The notes: generated by a model from the sequence alone, not told the origin. Positions 1 to 12,300 are shown, counted from the stretch's first letter. The stretch is DNA of 64,000 bases from Lineus longissimus (GCF_910592395.1 NC_088317.1:8372001-8436000), one strand, 5' to 3'. A program made the numbers and translations.

Positions 1-3000
1 CACTTACCTGTCCCATTCCTGAACCCGGAAAATCATCAGAAAATCCTAAGTCCAATAAAATGGGGTGGGGTATGGTCGGAAACAGAATGCCCTGGATCAA
101 TATTATAATTGTTCTGTCGACTTCCTTGTCACACCCCAGAGCCTGGCAAAGAATTACACTAGGCCTAATCGGGTGAGGTTACGGATGACCTCAGTGACAT
201 AACAATTACGTATTCTCCAAAACAGTATAAGAGAAGTTGGACAGTTCTTGTGTACTCATTGATGTTTTTGTCAGAGGTTCGATTTGTTAATCGACGAGAT
301 GCGTTTGTTTTGGATTTTTTGCTTTGCCATTGGATTTTGGGTCGTGAATTCGATGGATAACGGTGACGACGGTGATGGTGGCGGTAATGGTGGGCATGGT
401 GATGGTGGTGACGACGGAGGTAATAATGGTGCGGCTAACGAAGGCCAAGAAAGGAGACATCTTCATGGCTACAGCTTGAATCAGCGTTTGGACTACGTGG
501 ATACTTTTAGGCTGCACCATGCAATGGGCATTGCGCATGCCCGGTCTTGTCGTTCTTTTGCCGTACATCACCGCATCCATCCAAGGACATTCTCAAGATG
601 GCTAGACCAGTATGAAGAGATGTCGGAACGCCGCGACAGGAGCACCCAAATTGAGAGGAGACGGCGGAGGATTCGGCAGCATGGCAATGATGAACAAGGT
701 AACTCATTTTTGTCAGGAATTTACGAAAGATGTACAATTTTAAGTGAAGTAGGCCCATAATATTAAGGCCTGTACTCACTGACGCGTTTTTCCGCCGCAT
801 TTTCACCGCCGGGGGGGGAATCCTTTGTTCACCTAATGAATAACAATTGATTTCCGCGCCTCGGTGAAAACGCGGCGCAAAAGCCGACAGTGAGTTCAGG
901 CTTTCACTGTGAAATGAGGTTTTATCCATAGTTCGACATTATTCAGGGACTCTTCTTAGATTTCAGGCATACTCTACTCTTCTCCCCCTCCGATTCATCC
1001 CTTCACCGTCTGCTTGATAGGCCTACCGTTTGTCCTTTTCAGCGTTTTGGGCAGACATGGAAAATCAGCTCAACGACTGGTTTATTCAACGCCGCCAGCA
1101 TGGAATTCCAGTATCCGGGATCGATCTCCAGTCACAAGCAGCCAGAGAATACAGACAATGGTGGACTAATCTGACGGAGGAACAAAGGCAGCAGACGAGA
1201 GCGCAAAGGCCTCGCAATCAGGATTTCCGAGCGTCAGATCACTGGCTGACCCGATTCAAAGAAAGGTAAAAACAACGAAGCCATTTCGTAAATTGGTATC
1301 TCACTTGGGTTGGGTTCTCTCACAACTTTTGTTCTGCCATAATGGAATAATGGGCCCAATGACCAAGAAATGGACAGTAATGGGGGAGTAAGCTACGTTT
1401 TTCAAAGCTAAAAGTGGTCTCCTTTTCCTTTCAGAAAAAGAATAAGCCATCGAAGAAAGAATAAGGACACGCGAACCCTCCCCGACAACGCTATGGAAAT
1501 AGCGGCCGTCTATCGTAGGGAAACGTCTCAAATCATCCAAAATGGAAATTTCCATGTGATCATCAACATGGATGAAACATTTGTCAACTTTGACATGGTG
1601 CCGAAAACCACAATGGCTACAACAGGATCACATTCGATCGACATCAGATCCTCAAGAGGGAACGGGAAGATTGGATGCACGGTAACCTTGGCCGTCTCCA
1701 GCGATGGACGAAAACTACCAGCTGAGGTCAACTTTAGGGGCTTGGATGCTGAAGGCGAAGTTATTGCAGAACTGCGAGCCCATGCTCCCCAGAAAGTGCG
1801 AGTAAGTAAACCTTTTCATTAACTAATCCTGGTTTATTAGCTGTTAGATGACCATATCATCTTCAACTGCCAATGGAGCTAGCTCTATGATCTGCCTGCT
1901 CCTCGTGTTTAATGGTCTTTTTACGAATCCTGTTCTATTTTTAGAATCATTGCAGTACGTTGATCTTTGAAACCATTTCCCAAAGCTATCAGCTGGCTGA
2001 GCAACAATACAATCGGAGAATGAGTCATACATTTTCATGAATTGCACCGATTTATTCTTTATTTCTAAACGAAACGTTTTAATCTTAGGTTACAGGTACT
2101 CCGAATGGCTGGGCAAGACATCAGTCATTGATCGAATGGTTGCAAGCCATTGTTGTGCCATTTATTGCCGGAGCAACCTTTCTCCTCATCTTGGATCGCT
2201 ACCCTGCCCATAGACATCATCTGTTTACGGAGGAAATTCCGCGGCAAAATGGACAGGATTCGTTCATTCCTGGACGATGCACTTCAATTTTGCAACCTTT
2301 GGACTTAACTGTAAATCGCAGTTTTAAATGTCATCTCAGATTGGTGTGGAAAGCCTGGAAGATTGGACATACCGAAGATGATGGACACTGTGATCAGATT
2401 TCCCGCCAGGAAGTAGTACGTATGATCAGTCTCGCCTGGGAAAGAGTGGCATTCCAAGTGATAGTCAGTGGGTGGAGACTAAGTGGACTTCTTCCGGACG
2501 GGAATGACGACCCAGTGATCCCGCATCCAGCAGATGGGGAACTTGAAGAGGTTAATGATGAGCTTGAGTTTGACCCTGATGACGCTGATGTTGACTTTCA
2601 TGATGAATAAAACCTTATCAGAATGTTAATCTTCTGTTCATTTTTTTCTTTAATGCCCATTATCAGGCAGTAGATCACCCTGTTCTTTCGTCCCAGTTCC
2701 AATCTAGTGACTTTACCCTTCCATGTCAAAGACGAGGCCACTCTTTTTAACTACAGGTGATGAAATCAACAATCAGGCCCGATCACAGTTTAAAGACTCC
2801 TTGTGGGTGTTCCTAGACCACTTCACTGCTTCACTGCAGAATAGCCAGGACTCTTCTATAATCACCCTTATTCCATTGGGCAATTGATCGGTTGTAGTAG
2901 CTCCCATTGTGTAAATACAGTGTGTTAAATGGTGAACGAATCGCCACAGTGATCTTGAGCTGTTACGAAACCGTGACCCTAATTGCCCCGGTCGCCCAGC

Positions 3001-3178
3001 CGCAGTACACGTAAACGACTACGTGACTAGGCAAGATTGTCGTAAAGCCTTACAGTGTCCATTGTCATGTCACTACTCCAGGCTGTTCCATAAATTGAGC
3101 TCTGCCCCAACCAAAATTAGCAATATTCGGACTTAGTCACTTGCGATAGGGTTTGGAAATGGGACAGGTAAGTGGGAG
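1..3178 (+). mobile_element. Tigger/pogo-type DNA transposon, near complete (copy 1)
   Basis: The first 17 bases of the window (cacttacctgtcccatt) recur as a perfect inverted copy at 3158-3174, and similarity continues inward for about 26 bases, so these are terminal inverted repeats. The right repeat extends a few bases further to about 3178, and a related copy at 37083 starts with the same extra bases. The true left end is therefore probably just outside the window. The element encloses one spliced transposase gene. The 2611-3157 stretch is its non-coding 3' part and shows no further ORF. A target-site duplication cannot be read because the left flank is missing. Confidence 0.88.
353..2610 (+). 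CDS. Tigger/pogo transposase, four exons, open throughout
   Basis: This is a DDE_1-type transposase that would cut and join its own transposon ends. Exons are 353-698, 1043-1265, 1435-1801 and 2089-2610. All have GT donors and AG acceptors with pyrimidine tracts, and the phases (1, 2, 0) match, giving about 485 codons without a stop. Exon 1 holds an acidic Gly/Asp-rich leader and an N-terminal helix-turn-helix. Exon 2 is a CENP-B/Tc5-type DNA-binding domain (motif WLTRFKER at its end). Exon 3 has the first catalytic Asp (INMDETFVNFD). Exon 4 has LDRYPAH and PLDLTVN, where the second and third Asp are expected. ATG 353 is preferred. An in-frame ATG at 299 would add a hydrophobic leader that looks untranslated. 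AATAAA overlaps the stop (2606-2611). Splicing is inferred from the sequence only. Confidence 0.85.
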
Positions 3179-3374
3179 ATTAGAGTATGAATGTCTTTTA
3201 GCTGGGTTGGAAATGTTATACCCATCCAGTTCAAATTCTTGGATTTCTTCCTGTTTCTTGACACTTTTTCACCATGGTTCTCTGATGGGTAAATGGCTTA
3301 CGTCACTGCCTACTTGAAACACTCATCATCTTCGTTTTTCACATTCACAATAGCTTTCTTCAATTGCAATTATT

Positions 3375-4350
3375 TTAGGAGGGGAATGTATGAGGAACCC
3401 TGAGTGGAACATATCTGTCTATGCGAATATCTAATCGGACTACTCTTGCAAAGACCCAGCCACTACCTCTTCTTTGAATCGTAGATATTTCTTCGAGTAT
3501 CCTGTGATACATTTCATTTATATTGCCTTCAATTTCTTCAGTGCGAAGGATGGTTTCAGTTAGAGATCTATGGTAAATTACTTCTTCAATTATTGTGCCC
3601 GTTCGCACATCTTATTTCACAAGGAAGGACGAAATTCACCTTGACACCGTAACCAATAGTTTATGCTATGGTGTCTCACACTGATGGGCGAACTAGATAG
3701 AGGTATTCCTCTGGACCATGTCGTGGTCTTCCCTCAATGACGAATGTTTTGAAGGTTCCATTAGTTGCTTCCTTTTCAGAGTCACAGTTGGCTGCTAACT
3801 GTATAGTTCTTTGATATTTTGCTTCAGCTTCGTAACATTTTCTTTTGTAGGATAAGGTGTATAGAACAGTATCCAATCAGTGAGCTTTTTCAATTTTTTC
3901 TGAGTTCAGCCAGTTTCCTTCGGTGGGTGAATATATTTAGTGGGTTGTAGGCTGGGCGTTGTGTCATGGATAGGTTCATCCAAAAGGTTATTTGTCAATC
4001 TAGTTACAGGCATTTTTTTTGTCTATGTGTAGAGGACTATAGCCAGTCTGCAAACTTAGTTCTTTCTTAGTTTTAGTAGAAGCTGTTGCTGCAATATTCT
4101 TCAGACTTTGCATCATTGTACGTTTAGGAGGAGTGTATGGAGACGGTTGTAAAATGTCTCCACTCACAGTATCCAGAATTGGTTCATCCGAAATATTCTG
4201 GATGGTTTGAGGTTGAGTGAGAATATCAATCAGTTTCCTCAGTCTTGAATAATTTCGTATACCTCGCTGTTTGGCGAGTGCTTTCAGTTCAATTACTTTC
4301 ATCGAATTCATTTTTATAGATGGAAAACATATGTTTAAGTCTACATCCAT
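3375..4350 (-). pseudogene. Viral-like element: N-terminal part of polymerase-associated ORF, broken
   Basis: Three open blocks on the same strand (4350-4000, 3876-3676, 3608-3375) resemble successive parts of one protein. The first block has a short Rho_N/SAP-like helix pair (MKVIELKALAKQRGI, then a Leu/Arg-rich helix) followed by a Pro-rich linker. The last contains an IQRRGSGWVFARVVRLDI stretch. From family knowledge, this arrangement is typical of the N-terminal region of large protein-primed DNA polymerase B ORFs carried by viral-like (Polinton/adinto-like) elements in invertebrate genomes. The catalytic part is absent here, though a related polymerase is present at 30-36 kb. Stops and frameshifts separate the blocks, so this is a fossil. 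Assignment to the family is moderate, and the element class is uncertain. Confidence 0.55.
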
Positions 4351-4970
4351 CTATCCATCAAGACTGAATGTCTGAGTAACATCAGTGTAACTCAAGAATG
4401 TGAAGCATCCAGGTCAAGCAGGAAGTAAGTCAATAGGCACTCATCAATCTAGGATATTGGTTAGAATTCTCCTGCAGGTCAATCAAGGGAAGAAATTGAC
4501 TCTTGTGGTCCCGCTATCAGGCAGGATACCTCTGTATATCCAACCGTATTTCTTTGTCGCCACACGCATGTGATGAGTTTCTTTTGACGAAACCGCATTT
4601 CCTGCACCTTCATGACCTATCAGGCACACATGGTTGCTTCATACCATCAGTGCACGGTGCCCAGTAGCCAAAATCCTTCATTTTGGTCCTCTCTTGTTGC
4701 CATGAGCAACAGAGCATGCAGGCTCAGGCTATGATGTCACTGATGTCGTCACAAAGATGCTATGAGTCATCATGATGCCATGACGTCGGGTCAACAATTA
4801 CAGCTGTCAGACAGTCCCTGAATGATCTCTTCATTCAGTTGCGGTCATGCAGGCGCAGTGGACACCAAATTGCCACGTCAACATCATAAATCTATTATAT
4901 AGGTTAGAATTCTCCTGCAGGAGAAAGTTGAACTCTGTGAGTGGGCGACTCAACAACTCAAGCAATTTAG
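4351..4970. other. Gene-free stretch with a 20-bp direct repeat
   Basis: No coding signal was seen. The 20-mer ggttagaattctcctgcagg occurs at 4459-4478 and again at 4902-4921, in direct orientation with 423 bp between. It could be a target duplication or deletion-prone repeat around a small insertion, but I see no terminal inverted repeats inside it. Confidence 0.5.
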
Positions 4971-5192
4971 TCAATTATTCAAAATCTGGATGAATTCCAT
5001 TGCTAAACACAGAAGACGTATTCTATCCCATATTTCACGACCTCTCTTTCCCTCTAATTTTTTAAATTCCTTTCTCTGTCTTCTCGCTTTTGTACATCCC
5101 TCACAAAAAGGTAGTTTTCCGTCTTTTCTCCCGTTGTCATTATAGAACTCAGTGAATTCTTTTTCAACGTTACATTTCGTACAAGTCTTCAT
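4971..5192 (-). pseudogene. Zinc-ribbon ORF resembling the N-terminus of viral/phage HNH (endonuclease VII-like) proteins
   Basis: A 73-codon ORF starts MKTCTKCNVEKEFTEFY and continues through RKDGKLPFCEGC, giving a CxxC...CxxC zinc-binding pair, then a basic helix. This layout is seen at the start of HNH/recombination-endonuclease-like proteins of large DNA viruses and phages. The HNH catalytic part itself is not visible, so the ORF is probably truncated. It lies on the same strand as the polymerase-associated fragments at 3375-4350, as the HNH gene does in the cassette at 29-31 kb, which supports a common origin. Function is not demonstrated. Confidence 0.45.
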
Positions 5193-5289
5193 CTTTCTTT
5201 CTAATAGAGTGTTTCTTACTTAACTTAACATTTTGAAATTGTCCTTTTTACCAGTTTCTGGAAAATGAGCTTTATTCCTACTACTGGCC

Positions 5290-5410
5290 ATTGACTTTGG
5301 CGTCTCTTCTGAAGCAGTTGACATTACAGACGGCATAGACATCACGGACGAAGTGGACCATTTACTTTTGCGTCTCTTCTGAAGCAGTTTACATCACGGC
5401 CGCGTCTGAC
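5290..5410. repeat. 70-bp direct repeat, two imperfect copies
   Basis: The segment beginning cgtctcttctgaagcagtt starts at 5301 and again at 5371. Downstream to about 5580 the sequence is rich in imperfect gacgtca/ccattgg triplet-like repeats, which make the minus-strand reading Asp/Gly/Asn-rich. Confidence 0.6.
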
Positions 5411-5422
5411 GTCATCATTGGC

Positions 5423-7790
5423 CTAGACGCCATTGACGCTACCATTGTCTTCACCATCACTCCCGACATCACTATTGACGTCACCATTGGAATTGACGTC
5501 ATTACAGGCTTTACCATCGGCACCAGCAACATCACCATTGGCTGCGACATCGCCATCGGAGTTACCATCGGCTATGATATTAACGCTCTCTTCTAGAACA
5601 CATATTTTATTTGTAGGTCGAATGTATGTGCTCTTTGATGTACGGACCTTCACAGTGCGAACCTTTCCATCGTTACTTGGGTAGGTCTCTTCTATGCGAG
5701 CAAGGTCCCAGGCTCCTCTTGGGGCGTTGTCGTCTACCAATAGAACTAGGTCTCAAATGGCAACCGGACGGCGATCATGTATCCATCGATGTCTGAGAGT
5801 AAAATTTGGCAGATACTCTTTCAACCATCGGTCACAGACATGCTTGGCAACTACCTGAGCACGTCTCCATCTCTATCTGCTATTAATCTCTCTGTCGGTG
5901 AAGTCATATATGAGGGTACAATTGAAAGCTCGGCAAATGATGAAATGATTCGGAGTTAGCGCTGTGTAATCATCAGGATCTGTGCTGTTGTAGGTCAAAG
6001 GTCGACTGTTGATTATAGCCTCCACCTCAATTAGAGCTGTACGGAGTACACATTCTGGGACTATTTGCTTTGGCAGTGTGGCCGTCAATGATATCTTGAC
6101 TGATCGCAACAATATTTCCCATGCGCCACCAAAATGTTGCGCCAACGGTGTGCCACTATATATCATTGAAGTGCCACTATATACCGTGGGATGCTATGAA
6201 GTTACGGATTTTCTTCCGATCAAATTTCTTCAAGTAGTCATTCAAGCAATAATTTTTTCCACCGGAATTTGTGCCATTATCACTGAAGATTATTCGTGGT
6301 TGGCCTCTCCTACCATTGAAGTTTCGGAGGCATAAGATGAAGTATCGGTCTCTAGAAAATTGGCTATCTATATATGTATGGCTCTTGCCCCGAGACACGT
6401 GAATATACATTTCCAGCGCTTGACGTTGCTCCGACCAATTTTCACATAAATGGGTCCGAAGTAATCCAAGCCAGAGTTGACGTACACTCCTGAGGTTACG
6501 GAGAGTCTAACTGCAAATAGATTAGCCATATTTGGAAGTGCTGGCTTTGCTCGACGTAATCTGCAAAGTCTGCACACAAGCGTGACTTTCCTGGCGATGA
6601 TTCTAGCTTGTAGGGGCCAATATCGTTGGCTGAGCTTAACGACCAGATGTTCTACTCCACAGTGCATGAGTTTCCTGTGCGTAGCAACGGCAATGAGCTT
6701 AGTGATGTGATGATATCCGGGCAAAACCAGTTGAAATCTGCTTTCAGCCGGAATCTCAGCTTTCCGTAGCCGACCGCCTGCTCTCAGAAATCTGCAATCG
6801 CAAAATGCGCTCAACTGCGATAAACGACTCCCTTGATTCACCTCGTTTCCTTCTTTCAGCTGGCCAATCCTTTTAGGAAGAAATCCCTCTGTGCTTGCTG
6901 GATCAAGCACTCCGTAGCATCTTCTAATTCCCTGACCATCAACTCCTCAGATCTAAAAGGTTCAACATTTAGACGCTTGATGGCGGAAGCGAAGTTTCTT
7001 ACTGCTCTGAGAATCCAAGCTGTACGCCTCCTGCGTCTTGACCGTACTGAGAAATGTGATGTTTTAACCAGAGCATCAATGCCAAGGTTCCTGAATATAT
7101 CCCTATATTGACATCAGGCAGATTCTGACTATCATTCTTCACCGTGACCATCATGAGCTTGTGAGGAGTTTCCCTTTGTCTCTTGGTCATCCTGTGCAAC
7201 CTCAAACATGCATGGCTGTGTATCTCTGTTGTTTCGCCAAGTATACTCCCATGACGAGAGGAAAGACGGTTAATGTACCATGGATGATCCTCGGTCAGAC
7301 TGATTGCCTTCATTCCGCGACTGCAGTAATCTGCTGGATTCATCGCAGGTACGTAGTTCCATTGATGAATATATGAAACGTAACTAATCACTGCTATCCT
7401 GTTGGCGACAAATGGCTTAAATCGTCTCGATTCATTCATGATATATATGGTAAAACAGTAGTTGCGTCAGTCCAGTAGAATAGTTCTGCATTCTGATCCT
7501 GTAGCTCCTTCAACATTATTGCTCCTCGTCTGACGGCGAGCACTACTCCCTGAAGCTCCAATTTAGGTATCGACCAAGCAGGCTAGTTGGGTACTACGTG
7601 TGTCTTTGCAGCCAAAAACGAGCATCTGACAGAACCGTCCACTGTCAAGTAGCGTAAATAGGAACAAACGCCGAAAGCTGACTCAGAGACATCAACAAAT
7701 ACGTGATCTGATTGTCATAGCATTTCGATGAAAACTCTGTATGATGTCTTGGTAATCTGAAGTTTTCCAGGAAAACGATCGATAGTGCTG
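5423..7790 (-). pseudogene. BEL/Pao LTR retrotransposon pol, decayed (RNase H, integrase)
   Basis: Minus-strand blocks follow the order of a Pao polyprotein. RNase H sequence lies at about 7740-7440 (SIPKLELQGVVLAVRRGA, WTDATTVL). The RNase H end with FVANRIAVI and MNPADYCSRG is at 7439-6999. The integrase zinc-binding and core region is at 6910-6177 (GLDYFGPIYVK, FSDNGTN). The integrase end with NSRPLTY and LTPNHFI is at 6166-5873, and the DUF5641-like tail with VDDNAPRGAWDLARI at 5740-5423. Stops and frameshifts separate all blocks. gag, most of the reverse transcriptase and both LTRs were not found. It sits between fragments of a viral-like element and may have inserted into it. Confidence 0.85.
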
Positions 7791-8243
7791 TTGAAGAAGA
7801 AGAGGAACGACATGATTACTCGTGCAGCAACATGGTAGAATATCACGCAAGTGTCATTCTTGATAAAGGCCTATGTATGGACCTCGGAATTATTTCCGAT
7901 AAGTAGAAAATGCCAATGAAAATTAAATTACCTCTTAAGTGAGGTGTGCTGAGGGTAAACCAATCCAGGGGTTCATGACTCAACCAAATATCGTATTTTT
8001 CTAAAGGCATAATAAGGTTTGGAGAATGGCGAACGTATTAGTAGTGTGCAAATGAGAGTTATTTGGCAGTTTTTATCTAGTCGTTTTCGAGTCAAAGAAA
8101 TGACTTAATTTTCCTCAAAAGTTCAAACTGCAGTAAAATTCGAGTCAGTTTTATCCAGTCAACATCCAGTCAATAATTTTATTTAATCTTCCTCAATGAC
8201 ATAGTTTGACTCGATTGCCTTCTAGTAACTCAAAATCTCAAAA
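7791..8243. other. Non-coding stretch, possible retroelement remnant
   Basis: No ORF or repeat could be recognised. The left part may be decayed reverse-transcriptase sequence of the adjoining BEL/Pao fossil, but no motif survives. Confidence 0.4.
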
Positions 8244-8671
8244 ATGTCAAGAGTCATCAAAGCAGTTCAAAAACCAATTCGATTCATAATTCCGAACAAA
8301 AGATGTCTATGTGAGAAAAATTATTTCTACCGAAATAAAATGTCGACGTCTAGAAATGAAGAAATGAAGGTTCCGACAAATTCTGAACTCGAAAACAAGA
8401 TGAGTTTTCCGTCAAATTCTGAACTCGAATCGAGAATCGAAAAATCGAAACAAGTGATCAAGTGGAAAGACCTCTCCCTGAACACAATGTATCAGGCTGT
8501 CTCACGTTCACTCGTCACAACAAAACATCGATCTTTCTTGATCTTGTAGATTCAAAAGTGAATGAATTGACCACATCTGGAACATCAGTGATCCAAAACA
8601 AGATCAATAAGTCCCATAATTTCATACGATGTGATGGGTTGATCGAATCAAAAGAAGGAATTACATTTTAA
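8244..8671 (+). pseudogene. Small conserved protein of viral-like elements, frameshifted
   Basis: Two overlapping frames (8244-8549 and 8462-8671) together read like one small protein. The first carries KQVIKWKDLSLNTMYQAVS, and the second carries FLDLVDSKV and IRCDGLIESKEG. The switch is near 8525-8535. I associate this pattern with small accessory ORFs accompanying protein-primed polymerase elements of invertebrates. That is recalled family resemblance, not a demonstrated match. A likely partner is the fossil at 3375-5192, with the BEL/Pao element inserted between. No function is assigned. Confidence 0.4.
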
Positions 8672-9244
8672 GACTTTGACATGATGTATTATGAATAGTT
8701 AACGTATATTTAATATTTATAATAGATGATAAAAGTGTTTCCTGTTCCGCTGAACTCGGTGCTATAAAATAATCTCCGACAAAACACGGAGAATCAGTAA
8801 TCCTTGATATCATCGATTTAAAAAATAACAAAATCACAGCATGGGGACTAATGTTTTCAGTTTATTACAATACAGATTGAGCGTTACACTTAAAATCATG
8901 TTTAGAGATGATTATGGATGTAAAGAGCTCTGATTCTAAGTATTCGATCAAGTGATGTTTATGCAGAATCTAAAATCATTAGGGCCCTCAAGTTGACATT
9001 TGAATCATTCTTCTTAAACGGCGTCTTACCATATGATCCTGAACAAACCAATTTATTGACAACGGTATTTTTATAATGCGTAGCTATCAACCTTAAATAA
9101 TTAACATGTTTAGATACATAAACATTTGGTCTATGCAACTTCATCAACTAGGGTAATGAAGAAAAACGATTTTGTAAACACGCTAACGGGCTTTAATAAA
9201 CTTAAATGTACAATCATATTTGCAATTTCTCCTTCCTTTTTCAG
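8672..9244. other. Gene-free stretch upstream of the signal-peptide exon
   Basis: AT-rich sequence without a convincing ORF. A strong pyrimidine tract ends in AG at 9243-9244, so this is more likely intronic (after an unseen 5' UTR exon) than promoter. No clear TATA or CpG cluster was found. Confidence 0.4.
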
Positions 9245-9342
9245 GGCGAGAGGGCCTGGGTGAATTATGCGCCCCAGAGTGGTCCTACTTGTTGCCCTAG
9301 CAACAATTCTAGTCCTTGATTGTGCTACCTTGGTCAGGTCAG
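9245..9342 (+). CDS. Exon: start codon and signal peptide of the kringle/lectin gene
   Basis: ATG at 9267 opens MRPRVVLLVALATILVLDC and continues to a small polar stretch ending LVRS: a basic start, a hydrophobic core of about 14 residues and a plausible cleavage region. The donor CAG|GTATGG after 9342 leaves phase 1, exactly what the first kringle exon needs. The alternative GT at 9338 would give phase 2 and is rejected. A good acceptor (cctttttcag) ends at 9244, so this is probably the second exon, after a non-coding first exon. Confidence 0.75.
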
Positions 9343-12300
9343 GTATGGAAATTTCTGTTAATTGCTATCAGGCAGGTTTCACAAGCCTTACGAAGAGCCA
9401 CTAACGACGATGTACGAAGTCCGTAACTTGAAGTTTTGTTATCTACCTTTTTTTAAAAAGTTTCCCGATTTTTCTTACAACTGAATAACACCATCATTAA
9501 CAAGTGACTCATATCTTAATAAGCACATGATTTAATAATACCGCATATGTTAGTGATTCGTAGTTCATAGTTCGTACGGATTTTTACGCAACCTGTCAAA
9601 TAGGGAGCATCAGATAAGTTGTGGAGGTATGGTACAGTTCATTGAGTTGAATTGCTTGGCTTGTAACTGATTTTGAAATGTTAGTAAATATGCAATTTTT
9701 CCGTGGAATTGTCCAAAATGTAAATTCATTGATTCCTCGCTACATGCACATTAGTCCCATTCTTTTCATGCCCAGTTATTGAAAAATATGTTGAATAGGA
9801 AGTAAACAAAAAAAACACTTGACCCAAGTCCATGATATTTGTTTTTTTTGGTTTCTTTGTCTAAAGAGGATAACGACATACCTCATCATTTCCCTTTGGA
9901 ATCCAAGATTTGTTAGTTTCCTGATGGCAATCCTAATTCATAATTTTTAGGGTACCAGTGACCCCCCCCCTTAAGCTTTTGCAACCGGGGACCGAGCAAT
10001 AATCAAGCATATTCACTGGTAGCCTACACTGCTGTGCCTGAGCACATGCTCTGAAAAACAAAATGCCCATTTCCTTACAAGAAATGGCCATTTTGTTAGT
10101 TCATACTTACCTATGGAACACTTTTGCATGTTACTCCATTTGGGCTCAAACACAAGAGTATCCCTTTAATTTTCTAAAGGGAGAACTGAGTTAACAGCTC
10201 GGCCGCCAGGCAGCGCATTGATCGATCCCGCGAGATCGCGCCGATCTCATACCGCCATATTCAGTCTTACTCTTGAGCGTTAATAACGAGTATATCCCGT
10301 TTGTTGGGACGGCGGGAGGGCCGTGTTCCATAGGTAAGTATGAACTAACAAAATGGCCATTTCTTGTAAGGAAATGGGCATTTTGTGTCATTCAAACTTA
10401 CCTATGAAACACTTTTGCATCGAATCCTAGCAACATATTGGAGGTGGGAAACGAGGACTTACCTAAGGCTGAGCTGTTGTTCCATCAAGGAGGCACCACC
10501 GGCATATTAGCCAAGGAGGACCGCCAGGGGAAAGAAATGGGGAGAACCGGGGGACCGGTATTTTGATATCGGTATTACAATCGTATTTATAGAGAGTAAT
10601 AGACCCATTCTCCGGAAAGCGCTAGAAGTGCGTAATAAAACCATCTTCTTTCCGGCAACAGAGCTTAGAGCAAGTAAGGCATGTTCAAGGGTGTAGAATG
10701 AGTTATTACTAAGCAACAATAAGAAATTGCGTCATTTCTAGTCTACTAGGGGTTGCATGGATTGTTGAAGATAGGGCATATCAAAAATGGCGCAAGATGC
10801 GCGTTTGACTCTTCAATCGGGCTCCCCCCCCCTCTTTTGATCTAGCCAGGATCAAACAACATGCCCCGCAGACACAATCGGGCCGATTGTGTGCATGCCA
10901 TCTACGAGGGAAGAAACGTCTCGTAGGTAGAAACGAGATAATGTGGAGTGATTACTCCAACTTGCAGCGGAAACGACTTCTTGAAGAGCAACTCCTCGGT
11001 AGTTAGCCCAGGAGGTGGCTAGTGCTCTAACTTCGTGCGCTGAGATGTCAGCTAGCACACGAAGATCAGAGGAAGTCCTCAAGGTGTTGTAGGAAAGACG
11101 AATAGTCTCCACAATCCACCTTGAAATAGTGGCGGCCGCTATCTCTCGTTTATTTCCCTCCTTATAGGACAAAAACAAACGCTCTCTCCCCTGGCGGATA
11201 CCGGGAGGTTTTGTCCTATTTATGTAGAACTTTAGGGCCCTGACGGGACATAAAGTTCTGTCAGGAAGATCATAAGATATCGTTCCTGACAGAGAGGGAA
11301 TAGTAACCGGGGGCCGAGAGGCGGCCGGTCCCTGGTTCTTCGCCAGAAAGCTGGTATGAAAGCCAGGATAACCTCCCCTCCCTCTCTAAAAGCCAGCTTC
11401 TTAAAAGAAAGTGCATGGAGCTCTGATCTCCGTTGGGCGGTAGCCAAGGCTACTAGAAAGACCGTTTTGAGTGTCAGATATTTCATGGATGAAATAGACA
11501 TGGGTTCAAAAGGATGCCTCATGAGCACCTTAAGGACAACAGAAATATCCCATTTAGGGGTGTTGTGAACCGGTCTAGGACGCTCTAATAACATTCCTCT
11601 GAAAAGAGGGGTTATTTGGTCCTCCCAACGAAGATCCCAGGTGCTTAAAACACGGAGGGTAGAAGCGATGGCGGACTTGTACCCTTTTATAGCCGTGACA
11701 GATAGTTGTCTTTCCGTGAATAAGTCAATAAAGAAATCAACTAATCTGTATTTAGAGGGAGAGATCGGATTAACTCCGTTCTCCCTGCACCAGGAAGTGA
11801 ATGTGTACCACTTTCCTTGATACACATAAAGGGTTGACCCCCTTTGAGGTGCGGACATGCGTTTGACTGCGATGTCCGAAAAGCCTCTCTGTTGGAGATG
11901 CAACTGGATAAGTTCCAGGCGTGAAACTTGAAACATCCAGGGTTCTGGTGGTAGCATCTCCCCAGGGGGTGCCACAGGAGGTGCTTCCAAGTAGGAAGAC
12001 TCCTGGGGTGGTCTATCAGGAGCTCCAGCAAGGCTGGGAACCAGGCCTGATTTGGCCAGCAAGGTGCGATGAGAGTTATTCTCACCGTGTGGCTGGTCAA
12101 TATCTTGTTGGTCAATATCTTGTGGATGAGAGGGAGGGGTGGAAACGCATATGCGTTCAGCCCGACCCAAGAGGCTGTAAGACTGTCGACTTCCAGGGCC
12201 TCTTCGTCCGGAAGTGGAGAGTAATAGATGGGAAGGCGATTGTTCAGCCTGGTGGCGAACAGATCTACCTTCGGAGATTGCCAAAGGCGACAAAGGTCGT

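Noticed and set aside
10191-10719. Short minus-strand frames near the DIRS left end
   Set aside because: They lie in the inverted terminal repeat and leader and resemble no protein.
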